Part shown: in pieces, positions 42,977-51,249 of the stretch
Layout of the letters: the number at the start of each line of letters is the position of its first letter
Numbering within the stretch: position 1 is the first letter of the stretch
Assembly (NCBI RefSeq): GCF_964021845.1
Contig: NZ_CAXHZC010000001.1
Span: 1,178,001 to 1,242,000 of the forward strand
From: Arcticibacterium sp964021845
Lineage (GTDB): Bacteria; Bacteroidota; Bacteroidia; Cytophagales; Spirosomataceae
DNA length: 64,000 bases
Direction: 5' to 3'
The notes under the pieces: model-generated
The model's database searches: none
What the model saw: the letters and a program-made list of their open reading frames with translations, nothing else
What the model was told of the DNA's origin: nothing
Position numbers and translations under genes: made by a program

Positions 42977-44578
42977 ATGTCATTTACCTCAATTAAATTC
43001 ATATTCATTTTCCTCCCAATTGTCTTATCATGCTACATATACATCAATAAAAAGCATCCAAATTTTGAGGTCTATTTTCTTCTCTTGGTATCTCTTTTTT
43101 ATTGTGCCTATATCGATATAATTGCAGCTAGTATCTTATGTTTCTCTATTTTCGTCAATTACTCGATTGCCTTAATTATAAGACGTTTAGAAAAAAAAAG
43201 TCATAGGAAAGGATTAGTTACTTCAGGGATTTGTGCAAATGTCTTTTTACTTTTTGCCTTTAAGTTTTCAATTGAAAATTCCCTTGGCGTATTGCATAAT
43301 ACCGTCGAATATCAAAGTGTTTTTTTAGAAATAGGCATACCCTTAGGACTTTCATTTTACACATTTTATCAAATATCATTTCTGGTGGATACATATAAAT
43401 CAGAAACTAAGCTTCTGGATTTTTTTAAGTATTCTTTATCGGTATCATTGTTTAGCCAACTTACCGCAGGCCCAATACTAAATTATCGTGATGGGTTTTC
43501 TCAATTTGATCAAATTGGCAAAAAGCCTTTTGATTATGAAAACTTGTCTAGGGGTATCAGTTTATTTACTGTAGGATTATTGAAAAAAGTTCTTTTGGCC
43601 GATTCTCTTGCTACCATTACCAGTCAGCTTCATCATGCCATAAGCATGGGAAAAGAACTAAACACTCTAGAGTCAATAGGAGCAACTTGGGGTTTTCTTC
43701 TTCAATTATACTTTGATTTCTCTGCTTATTCAGACATGGCTTTAGGTCTCGGACTGTGCTTTGGCTTTACTTTCCCTATTAATTTCAACTCTCCTCTAAA
43801 AGCCACCTCGTTCAGTGATTTCATTTCCAAATGGCACATGTCCCTTATTAATTTTACGCGGAATTATATTTTCTTACCAATCTCAAAATATGTAAAGAAA
43901 AAAGCTAAGGGTAAAGCTGTCAGAAGGCAATTTATAGGTTGGGCTGTAGGTCTTCAAGCTTCTTTTTTAGTAATAAATATCTGGCACTCACCAACCCTTA
44001 TGCTAATTTTACAAGGCCTCGTTCTTGGTTTATTTCTCATAATAGTGAATGTCATTGGTAAATCAATTAGCAGAATTTCCATAACGCCAAAAAAAACTTC
44101 AATCAGAATTAAAAGACTAAAGGCAGTCTTGGGACATTTCTTAGTTCTTTCTGCTGCCTCAATTTTTGCCACATTTCTCAGAATTAGTAATTTCAATGAA
44201 TTAAGTACATTGTTTCACGGCTTTTTTAGATTACCCAAATTGGAAACTGATAATACCCTTTTAATTGAAACAACAAGCCATTTCGCTTATCTGATTTCTG
44301 ACAGATTGGTGCCGTCCATCCAAGAGCCAATTACATTATTGGGATACCAAACGCTTACTATTCCTACTATTCCTTTTCTTTTACTCCTAACTCTAATCGG
44401 AATATTTGGTCCAAATACGATGCAAGCCTTTGGTATGGTAGTTCACTTAGAAAAGAAATGGTACCAAAATTTCCTCTGGAGGCCTAGTTTAAAATGGGGG
44501 ATATTTATAGGCTTAGCTTTGGCATCTTATCTTATGATAGCAGAAAATACTTCATCACTTAAGTTTTTATATGAATAA
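42977..44578 (+). CDS. MBOAT-family membrane O-acyltransferase (AlgI/DltB-like)
   Basis: A 533-residue polytopic enzyme that moves an acyl group across or at the membrane onto a hydroxyl. About ten hydrophobic segments are visible. GIPLGLSFYTFYQISFLVD (about 115-133), DFSAYSDMALGLGLCFGF (about 251-268) and FISKWHMSLINFTRNYIF (about 280-297) are the MBOAT core. The conserved catalytic-type His is His337 in NIWHSPTLM (WHG in many members). AlgI acetylates alginate; DltB carries D-alanyl groups from the carrier DltC. Beside a carrier protein and an SGNH partner, this is the likely transferase that exports the acyl group. It starts 8 bp after the carbamoyltransferase stop. Confidence 0.92.
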   Translation: MSFTSIKFIFIFLPIVLSCYIYINKKHPNFEVYFLLLVSLFYCAYIDIIAASILCFSIFVNYSIALIIRRLEKKSHRKGLVTSGICANVFLLFAFKFSIENSLGVLHNTVEYQSVFLEIGIPLGLSFYTFYQISFLVDTYKSETKLLDFFKYSLSVSLFSQLTAGPILNYRDGFSQFDQIGKKPFDYENLSRGISLFTVGLLKKVLLADSLATITSQLHHAISMGKELNTLESIGATWGFLLQLYFDFSAYSDMALGLGLCFGFTFPINFNSPLKATSFSDFISKWHMSLINFTRNYIFLPISKYVKKKAKGKAVRRQFIGWAVGLQASFLVINIWHSPTLMLILQGLVLGLFLIIVNVIGKSISRISITPKKTSIRIKRLKAVLGHFLVLSAASIFATFLRISNFNELSTLFHGFFRLPKLETDNTLLIETTSHFAYLISDRLVPSIQEPITLLGYQTLTIPTIPFLLLLTLIGIFGPNTMQAFGMVVHLEKKWYQNFLWRPSLKWGIFIGLALASYLMIAENTSSLKFLYE

Positions 44579-45551
44579 TTATAAGACTAATAGAAAACCA
44601 AATAAAAAGTTCTTTTTAGGAATATTTTTGAGTTTTGTTTTACCAGTAATCTTCGTCGGGCTTTTTAATTATATAATTAATCCTTATCAGCTAACGAATA
44701 GAAAATTATTTGGAGATATCTACAAAAAACATTTTCTAGAAGAATCTATTATAAAAAAGACATTCAAAGACAATTCGAAAGGAGACAAAGCCAAAATTAG
44801 TATAATTGGCACCTCGCACGTATTACACGGCATTTCAATTTGTAATAAACCAGACTATGAAAAATTTGCTTTATCTAGATTAATGATGGAAGAAGCAATA
44901 ACTTTTATCCAATTAATCATTCAAAATTCAAATGTATCTAAGACTATCTTAGTTGAGTTGTCAAATGACAAAAACTATTATCTTTTGGAGAATATATACC
45001 ACAGCAGACTGCACAAATTTGACTTTCATGAACGCTTTTTGCATGCAAGAACCCTGCGAGCATCTTTAATTCACTTTAAAATAATATTGAAACCGTCAGA
45101 TTATTTATCTGATGAGTGTAATTCCACTCTTGAAGATACTCCACTTCCAAATCTTCATGACTTAGAAAAACTAAATAATAAGTTTACTATTCAACTAAAT
45201 TCAAGTCTTAAGTTTTTAAAAACTCTAACGAGTTCATTAACAAATGACAAAGAATATTTGAATCATAAAATTGTTTTTTTCTCACCCCCACTTCCTTACA
45301 GTATAGTGGATACTTTTAATTTGGCTCCCCTTATAAAGGCTAGAAACAACGAGCTTCAAAATATCATTTCAGAAATAAATCAAAAAAGCCCGAACATTAA
45401 ATACTCTTTTGAGGACCTGTTGAATTCGGAACTAGGAAGCGAATATATTCCTTGGACCCCAAGTTTTAATAAAGGATGGTATGATACTGACCATTTTAAA
45501 CCAGTTATTGGTGAACATGTTTTAAGACGATTGCTACCAGAAGAAAAATAA
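44571..45551 (+). CDS. Membrane-anchored SGNH-like protein (DltD/AlgJ-like partner of the MBOAT)
   Basis: A 326-residue protein with one N-terminal span (about 13-33) and an extracytoplasmic domain. The nucleophile-type block is IIGTSHVLHG with Ser82 (GTSH in place of GDSx), and the end carries DTDHF with Asp305 and His308, the DxxH dyad of SGNH esterases. Coupling by an 8-bp overlap to the MBOAT gene copies the AlgI-AlgJ and DltB-DltD arrangement. It probably accepts or delivers the acyl group outside the membrane. The loop sequence is divergent, so activity is an inference. Confidence 0.8.
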   Translation: MNNYKTNRKPNKKFFLGIFLSFVLPVIFVGLFNYIINPYQLTNRKLFGDIYKKHFLEESIIKKTFKDNSKGDKAKISIIGTSHVLHGISICNKPDYEKFALSRLMMEEAITFIQLIIQNSNVSKTILVELSNDKNYYLLENIYHSRLHKFDFHERFLHARTLRASLIHFKIILKPSDYLSDECNSTLEDTPLPNLHDLEKLNNKFTIQLNSSLKFLKTLTSSLTNDKEYLNHKIVFFSPPLPYSIVDTFNLAPLIKARNNELQNIISEINQKSPNIKYSFEDLLNSELGSEYIPWTPSFNKGWYDTDHFKPVIGEHVLRRLLPEEK

Positions 45552-45638
45552 TTGTTTTTCTAACATAGCCCCAAATTGAATGTCAAACAGATTATAAATT
45601 TTGTAACCTTTCTTCCTAATTAAACCCACCTTCCCCTA

Positions 45639-45656
45639 ACTTTCGCCCGTCTTTTT
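45639..45656 (+). repeat. 18-bp direct repeat, copy downstream of the acyl-modification operon
   Basis: ACTTTCGCCCGTCTTTTT, 17 of 18 bases identical to the copy at 37766. It lies 88 bp after the stop of the SGNH gene and 144 bp before the leuA start. Confidence 0.5.
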
Positions 45657-45799
45657 TAAAAGAATACCACACCATTTATCAACGATTCTATTTTGAAGTT
45701 TCTTTCCTTCAAAAAATGAGTGCATATTTACGGCAAAGAAGGCTTACCTCTTTTTGGTAGGTAAAGTTAGCTTCAAGATTTAAGGATTTAAGACAAAGT

Positions 45800-47482
45800 A
45801 TGAAATCATCTGATATTAGTAAGTATACACCATTTAAACCAATAGCTTTAAAAGACCGTGAATGGCCAAATCGAACACTTACAAAAGCCCCAATATGGTG
45901 TAGCGTAGATTTACGAGACGGAAACCAGGCACTTCCTGTGCCAATGAATATTAACCAAAAGGTTACCTTATTTAAGCAATTAGTTGCCATTGGCTTTAAA
46001 GATATTGAAGTTGGCTTTCCGTCAGCTTCCGATACCGAATTTAATTTTTTAAGAACCTTAGTAGACGAAGAACTTATTCCTGATGATGTCAGAATTCAAG
46101 TATTGGTTCAGGCTCGTGAACCATTGATTCGTAGAACCTTCGAATCTTTAGAAGGTGTAAAAAATGCCATAGTTCATTTATATAATTCTACATCAAAACT
46201 TCAGCGTAAAGTTACTTTTGGCAACGCCACTAAAGAAGAAATAAAGGCTATTGCGGTAGATGGGACTCTTTTGATAAAATCACTTTTAAATGAAGTCCCA
46301 AACACCAATATCACTTTAGAATATTCGCCAGAAAGCTTTTCGGATACAGAAGAAGATTATGCAATAGAAGTTTGCGAAGCTGTGATTGACAGCTGGGACC
46401 CAACACCTGAGCATAAAATCATTCTTAACCTTCCGTCTACGGTAGAATGGAACATGCCAAATACATACGCAGACCAAATAGAATGGTTCTGTCGTAAAAT
46501 TAAAAAAAGAGACTCCGTAATAGTAAGTTTACATACACACAATGACCGAGGAACTGGTATAGCATCTACAGAGTTAGGCCTATTGGCAGGTGCCGACCGT
46601 GTAGAAGGTACTTTGTTTGGAAACGGAGAGCGTACAGGAAACTTAGATTTAGTAACCGTTGCACTTAATATGAACAGCCATGGTATTCAAACCGGGCTAG
46701 ACTTTTCAAATATTGATGCGGTGCGAAAAGTTTATGAAAAAAATACAGGCATGAGTGTTCATAAACGTCACCCTTATGCAGGAGAGCTAGTGTTTACGGC
46801 ATTTAGTGGTAGTCATCAAGATGCCATCAAGAAAGGTATGGATTTAAGAGATGAAGATGAGGTTAACTGGGAAGTTCCATATCTAACCATCGACCCTATA
46901 GACATTGGCCGCAGCTATGAAGCCATTATTAGAATTAACAGCCAAAGCGGTAAAGGCGGTGTAGCATATATTTTGAAGAGAGAATTCGATTACGATTTGC
47001 CAAAGAAAATGCATCCAGAAGTTGGTTTGTATATCAATGGATTAGCTGATCAATATGGTAGAGAGTTAAATTTCAAAGAAATTCAAACAGAGTTTCAAAA
47101 GGAATTTGTCAATAGAAAAGACATCATTGAATTAAAGAAATATGAAATTCAGGAATTAACAGAAACTGAGGTTCAGTCAATAGTAACACTTACCCACCTC
47201 GGAAAAGAAATGAAGTTAGAAGGGAGAGGGAATGGCCCAATTAACTCGGTAGTTTACGCTATGCAGCAGCAAGGTTGGAAAGACTTTAATGTAGAGCAAT
47301 ATCGATCACACTCCATTGGCCATAGCTCTGCATCTGTCTCTGTATCATACTTACAACTTTCTATGAAAGCCGACCCGTCCGTAAGATTTTGGGGTTGCGG
47401 TGAGCATACTAGTATTCGTAGGTCTGGTGTAAATGCATTGATTTCTGCATATAACAGAGCTCAGATTCTGCTAAATAAATAG
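45800..47482 (+). CDS. leuA: 2-isopropylmalate synthase
   Basis: Condenses acetyl-CoA with 2-oxoisovalerate in the first step specific to leucine synthesis, in the cytoplasm. The 560-residue protein has the HMGL-like TIM barrel with CSVDLRDGNQALPVPM (about 34-49) and SLHTHNDRGTGIAS (about 244-257; metal-binding His-x-His), followed by the C-terminal regulatory domain (about 430-560; SHSIGHSSASVSVSYLQL). Length and the DLRDGNQAL form match the longer LeuA2 type, in which the C-terminal domain binds leucine. No leuBCD genes are adjacent, so it is a lone copy. A terminator follows. Confidence 0.92.
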   Translation: MKSSDISKYTPFKPIALKDREWPNRTLTKAPIWCSVDLRDGNQALPVPMNINQKVTLFKQLVAIGFKDIEVGFPSASDTEFNFLRTLVDEELIPDDVRIQVLVQAREPLIRRTFESLEGVKNAIVHLYNSTSKLQRKVTFGNATKEEIKAIAVDGTLLIKSLLNEVPNTNITLEYSPESFSDTEEDYAIEVCEAVIDSWDPTPEHKIILNLPSTVEWNMPNTYADQIEWFCRKIKKRDSVIVSLHTHNDRGTGIASTELGLLAGADRVEGTLFGNGERTGNLDLVTVALNMNSHGIQTGLDFSNIDAVRKVYEKNTGMSVHKRHPYAGELVFTAFSGSHQDAIKKGMDLRDEDEVNWEVPYLTIDPIDIGRSYEAIIRINSQSGKGGVAYILKREFDYDLPKKMHPEVGLYINGLADQYGRELNFKEIQTEFQKEFVNRKDIIELKKYEIQELTETEVQSIVTLTHLGKEMKLEGRGNGPINSVVYAMQQQGWKDFNVEQYRSHSIGHSSASVSVSYLQLSMKADPSVRFWGCGEHTSIRRSGVNALISAYNRAQILLNK

Positions 47483-47487
47483 AAAAA

Positions 47488-47515
47488 TGCACTCCTAATG
47501 CTGCTTAGGAGTGCA
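47488..47515 (+). terminator. Hairpin terminator after leuA
   Basis: A perfect 11-bp stem (TGCACTCCTAA at 47488-47498 with TTAGGAGTGCA at 47505-47515) and a 6-nt loop lie 6 bp after the stop codon. The following ATTTAAAA is only weakly T-rich. Confidence 0.75.
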
Positions 47516-48118
47516 ATTTAAAAACTTTAGCTAAGCCCTCTTTTTTTTCGATCAGTAGATTCAACTTGCCAATTTTAATGCAATTTAACTGAAGTACTGG
47601 CTCATACTCCTTTTGTTTTTAAAGGAATATGGTAAATTTCACACTCCATAAAAGCTAAGCGATTCTTAAAACATCACGCATACAAAGTCTTTGTTATTTC
47701 TGACTTCTAAAATCTTCTTTGGACTATAATCCAGTTTTAAGAACTTTGCCGCTTCGTTTTCAACCTCTTCCTTTGAGGACATTTCTTTGGTCTCAATTTA
47801 GTTTAAGTTAACTAAAGACTTATTTTCCCTAAAAGTATGAGCAATTTGGGTTTGAGAAAACCTCGATAATTAAAGTGTTCTAATTGATAGTCTCCCTGAC
47901 CTCTTCCCAGTAAATCAGACTGTTCTGAATTAGAGAAATTCGAGCAAATTATTTGAATTTAAAAAACTGTAATATCTGTAAAACAAAATTTTCAACGAGA
48001 ATATAACATTCTGTATGAATTAGAAACTTAGACTTCCCTAAGAAATTCCTTCAGATTGTAAATTAAACTTAAATACCTTTATATTTCATTACTTTTGAAA
48101 GCTCTCTTTAATTTTTTT
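47516..48118. other. Gene-poor stretch with short - strand frames
   Basis: About 600 bp without a supportable gene. On the - strand, 47782 down to 47666 is a 38-codon frame with ATG (MSSKEEVENEAAKFL, ending NKDFVCVMF). Upstream of it on the same strand (around 47940 to 47818) is a start-less frame with peptides SEQSDLLGRGQGDYQLEHF and GFLKPKLLILLGKISL. Both look protein-like but match no family I know. They may be the wreck of one gene. Confidence 0.4.
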
Positions 48119-48877
48119 ATGTTTTCTAAAAAACAAATGATTAGTAGGCTCTCGCAAAGTCAGAAAAGGAAATTGGCAAATATTCTTGCGTGTTTCTTTT
48201 CCAATAGTTTGAGAAACTTAGCCAATATTTACAATCCGAGTAAAGGAAAATGCTACGATTTCTTCACCCTCTACACCAAACATTTAAAAAAGTTTAAATA
48301 CAAACGCTTTAATCTATTGGAAATAGGCATTGGAGGATATGAAAGCCCGACTAGTGGCGGAGGTTCATTAAGGGTTTGGAAAAAATATTTTCGCTTCGGC
48401 AGAATTTTCGGAATCGATATAAATGATAAAAGTCCACACGAAGAAAGAAGAATCACAACTTTCAAAGGAAGTCAATCAAATACGACTTTTCTTAGTGATG
48501 TGATGAATAAAATTGGAGCCGTAGATGTAATCATTGACGATGGTAGTCACAGGAGTGATGATGTGATTACTAGTTTTGAGTTTCTATTCCCTTTTCTGAG
48601 TTCGGGCGGTGTTTATGTTATAGAAGACACACAAACTTCTTATTGGAATGTGTGCGGCGGTAGTATGCACAAGGATGCCAAGACCACCATGAACTTTTTT
48701 AAAAACTTAGCGGATGGTTTAAATCACGAAGAATTCCCTTCTCCTGGTTATATAGCGAGCTATTTTGACTTGAATATTATTGCTATCCATTTTTATCATA
48801 ACATAATTTTCATAGAAAAAGGGGAAAATAATAAGGGGTCCAATGTGCTTAAAAATAACACGCTACCCTCAGCATGA
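48119..48877 (+). CDS. MycE/macrocin-type sugar O-methyltransferase
   Basis: A 252-residue SAM-dependent methyltransferase. FNLLEIGIGGYESPTSGGGS (about 66-85), WKKYFRFGRIFGIDINDKS (about 88-106), VIIDDGSHRSDDVITSFEFL (about 143-162) and GGVYVIEDTQTSYW (about 168-181) are the signature of the Mg-dependent macrolide-sugar O-methyltransferase group (MycE, macrocin and tetracenomycin types). In a glycan locus it probably methylates a sugar hydroxyl. Start is taken at ATG 48119; the alternative TTG is eight codons upstream. It overlaps the next gene by 4 bp. Confidence 0.87.
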   Translation: MFSKKQMISRLSQSQKRKLANILACFFSNSLRNLANIYNPSKGKCYDFFTLYTKHLKKFKYKRFNLLEIGIGGYESPTSGGGSLRVWKKYFRFGRIFGIDINDKSPHEERRITTFKGSQSNTTFLSDVMNKIGAVDVIIDDGSHRSDDVITSFEFLFPFLSSGGVYVIEDTQTSYWNVCGGSMHKDAKTTMNFFKNLADGLNHEEFPSPGYIASYFDLNIIAIHFYHNIIFIEKGENNKGSNVLKNNTLPSA

Positions 48878-49989
48878 AAAAAGACGATATTCGATTCCAT
48901 GTAGTTTTTATTACACTTGCATATAAAGATGTAAGTGTTAGTGATTTTTTCAATTATGCCGTATGTCAGGTCAACCAAGCAATGGGGCTGGCAGAACAGA
49001 ATGTGAGAGTAACGGTGATTAGCAGATTCTCCACCGACAAGAAAATAAGTAGAAATGGGGTTGAATACTACTTTGTCAATGACGGTAAGTCAAGCTGCCT
49101 GAAAAAGTGGCAATTGTCTAAAAAAACAACAAATCTGGTGTTCTCCATGAACCCAGATATTATTCATTTACATGGATTCTTCTTTCCTCGTTTTTTTAAT
49201 TACCTACTCAGAAAGAACAAAGGAAAAAGCAAGGTGGTACTTGAGTATCATTCAGACTCCATTCCTAGAAAACTAAAATGGATTGCTGCTCGCAATTTCA
49301 GAAAAGTGGATAAAATCATTTTTGCCAATTATCAAGCGGCTAGATTGTGGGCTAAATCCTTTTCACTTTCTGAAAACAAATGGGCTTTTTCTATTGAATG
49401 TGCTCCTGATTCAAAGTTCATGAAACGTGAAAGTGCACGGCAAATTTCAGGGTTTTCTGGTTTTCCGATCTTTTTATGGAATAGCAGATTAATCACAAGA
49501 AGAGACCCATTAACCGTCATTTCCGGCTTTGAAGCATTTTTAAAACTAGGAACGTATCCTTATAGTCATTTCTACATGATGATACCAGATTGTGACGAGG
49601 CGTTATTTATGGAGTTAACTCAAAAAATAGCAGCAAGTGAACTTTTAAAAAATGCTGTAAGCATCATAAAAGAGCGGAAGCCGCTTAATAAAATTGCGGC
49701 CTACTTTAATAGTGCAGACTATGTGATTAGTGGGAGTTTGGAAGATGGCTATGGGTACGGCGTGGCCGATGCTATGTCTTGCGGAGTTATTCCAATTGTA
49801 ACTGATATTTCTACATTCAAGCAAATAACGGGTAATGGGTTAGTAGGGGGCCTTTGGGAGGCTGGGAATGCAAAGTTATTAGCTGAATCCATCACACTTA
49901 CAGTAAGTAGAACATTTCCAACTATCAAAGATGAGGCATTACGAGTTAGTAATTATTTTGACAAACATTTAAGCCAAAAAGCTCATTGA
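48874..49989 (+). CDS. GT4-type glycosyltransferase
   Basis: A 371-residue GT-B fold enzyme that transfers a sugar from a nucleotide-sugar. The N-terminal part includes FHVVFITLAYKDVSVSDFFN and NPDIIHLHGFFFPRF (about 88-102). The donor site has the acidic E-x7-E motif in SLEDGYGYGVADAMSCGVIP (about 289-308). It is coupled to the methyltransferase by an ATGA overlap. Donor and acceptor cannot be read from sequence. Confidence 0.9.
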   Translation: MKKDDIRFHVVFITLAYKDVSVSDFFNYAVCQVNQAMGLAEQNVRVTVISRFSTDKKISRNGVEYYFVNDGKSSCLKKWQLSKKTTNLVFSMNPDIIHLHGFFFPRFFNYLLRKNKGKSKVVLEYHSDSIPRKLKWIAARNFRKVDKIIFANYQAARLWAKSFSLSENKWAFSIECAPDSKFMKRESARQISGFSGFPIFLWNSRLITRRDPLTVISGFEAFLKLGTYPYSHFYMMIPDCDEALFMELTQKIAASELLKNAVSIIKERKPLNKIAAYFNSADYVISGSLEDGYGYGVADAMSCGVIPIVTDISTFKQITGNGLVGGLWEAGNAKLLAESITLTVSRTFPTIKDEALRVSNYFDKHLSQKAH

Positions 49990-50067
49990 AATCTATAGAG
50001 GTTTAATTCCTACTAGTTTTTCTGGCCAAAAAGAAGAAGCAAAACCATAAAATGAATTGGCAAAGAA

Positions 50068-51174
50068 ATGAATAAAAAAAGTTTGCTTAAAATTTTAACA
50101 CCCCTTCTTACTACGTTATCCTTAGTAGGGATATTGGAGCTGGGCTTATCCTTTTCCTATGGGGAGAATGAAAGTTATATCATTAATAGCCCCGGTTTAG
50201 AATACCAATACAATTTTAACTCCAAATATGTAAAAAACATGTCTAGCTTGATTAACGTTAAGATTAATAGTTTAGGAGCTAGATCAGCCGAAATTACCGA
50301 CAATTACCAAGAAAAAATAGTAGCCATAGGTGGTAGTACTACCGAATGCAACACAACGAATCAGCCACTAACTTGGACCGAAATAGTTCAACAAACTTTA
50401 ACCAAAAACATTAAGAAAGATTTTTGGGTTGGTAATTTTGGAAAATCAGGAACTACCAGTGAGCATCATATTCTTCAAACTCAGGAGCTATTTAAAATGA
50501 AAGAACTAGCTGATGTAAAAACCGTGATTTACCTCATTGGATTTAATGATGCTTTAAAGGCTCTACACTACCCAAAAAGGTACTTAAACACCTCGGTTCT
50601 AGAACTAAAAAAAAAGGCCTTCAGCGTTTATCCCGACAGGGAATTACCTTATTGGAAACGTAACTCCATTTTTAAGTTCATTAAAGAAAAAAGGTTTCAA
50701 TGGCAACTTAAACTAGTGGACAAAGATATTTTTGATAAGAGGTATCGAAATAATAAAGACAAAAGAAAGCAAATCAAATGGCAGGACGAACTCCCAAACC
50801 TTTCAAAACAAATAAGTGCCTATAAAGAGAATATTAGAACAATAATCTCTATAAATGTAACAAACAACAAAACGCCTATCTTTATTACCCAGCCCGTGCT
50901 TTGGGACACTAATTTAGATACAAGGCTTAAGGATCTACTTGTTTTTGACCTTATTGAAACAACTAATTACTCCCCTGACACATTAGCTTTATTAATGAAA
51001 CTATTTAACACTGCCTTAATTGAAGTATGCGAAGAAAAAAGTATCAAGTATATAGATTTAGCAAACCAATCAAACCAGAATTGGTTCTATGATGATTGCC
51101 ATTTTAATTTGATTGGAAATGAAAAAGTGGGTGAATTCATCTCTCAAGAATTAGAAACCCTACTAAATAAATAA
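50068..51174 (+). CDS. Membrane-anchored SGNH/GDSL-like hydrolase
   Basis: A 368-residue protein with one N-terminal span (about 8-28). The catalytic block is KIVAIGGSTTECNTTNQP (about 86-103; GGST in place of GDSx), FGKSGTTS supplies the Gly block, LIGFNDALK the Asn block, and FYDDCHFNLIGNE (about 342-354) the DxxH dyad. Such proteins add or remove acyl groups on surface glycans. Together with the GT genes on either side it belongs to the glycan locus. Confidence 0.83.
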   Translation: MNKKSLLKILTPLLTTLSLVGILELGLSFSYGENESYIINSPGLEYQYNFNSKYVKNMSSLINVKINSLGARSAEITDNYQEKIVAIGGSTTECNTTNQPLTWTEIVQQTLTKNIKKDFWVGNFGKSGTTSEHHILQTQELFKMKELADVKTVIYLIGFNDALKALHYPKRYLNTSVLELKKKAFSVYPDRELPYWKRNSIFKFIKEKRFQWQLKLVDKDIFDKRYRNNKDKRKQIKWQDELPNLSKQISAYKENIRTIISINVTNNKTPIFITQPVLWDTNLDTRLKDLLVFDLIETTNYSPDTLALLMKLFNTALIEVCEEKSIKYIDLANQSNQNWFYDDCHFNLIGNEKVGEFISQELETLLNK

Positions 51175-51249
51175 TTACTAATGCAAAACGAACATCGCTG
51201 AACAATGAAAAAAGATAGAATTATTTAATATGCTAAAAAACTTAAAGGC

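Noticed and set aside
45717..45761. A leuA leader peptide for attenuation (ATG at 45717, 14 codons)
   Set aside because: It has only two leucine codons, and the following hairpin is weak with no terminator T-run.
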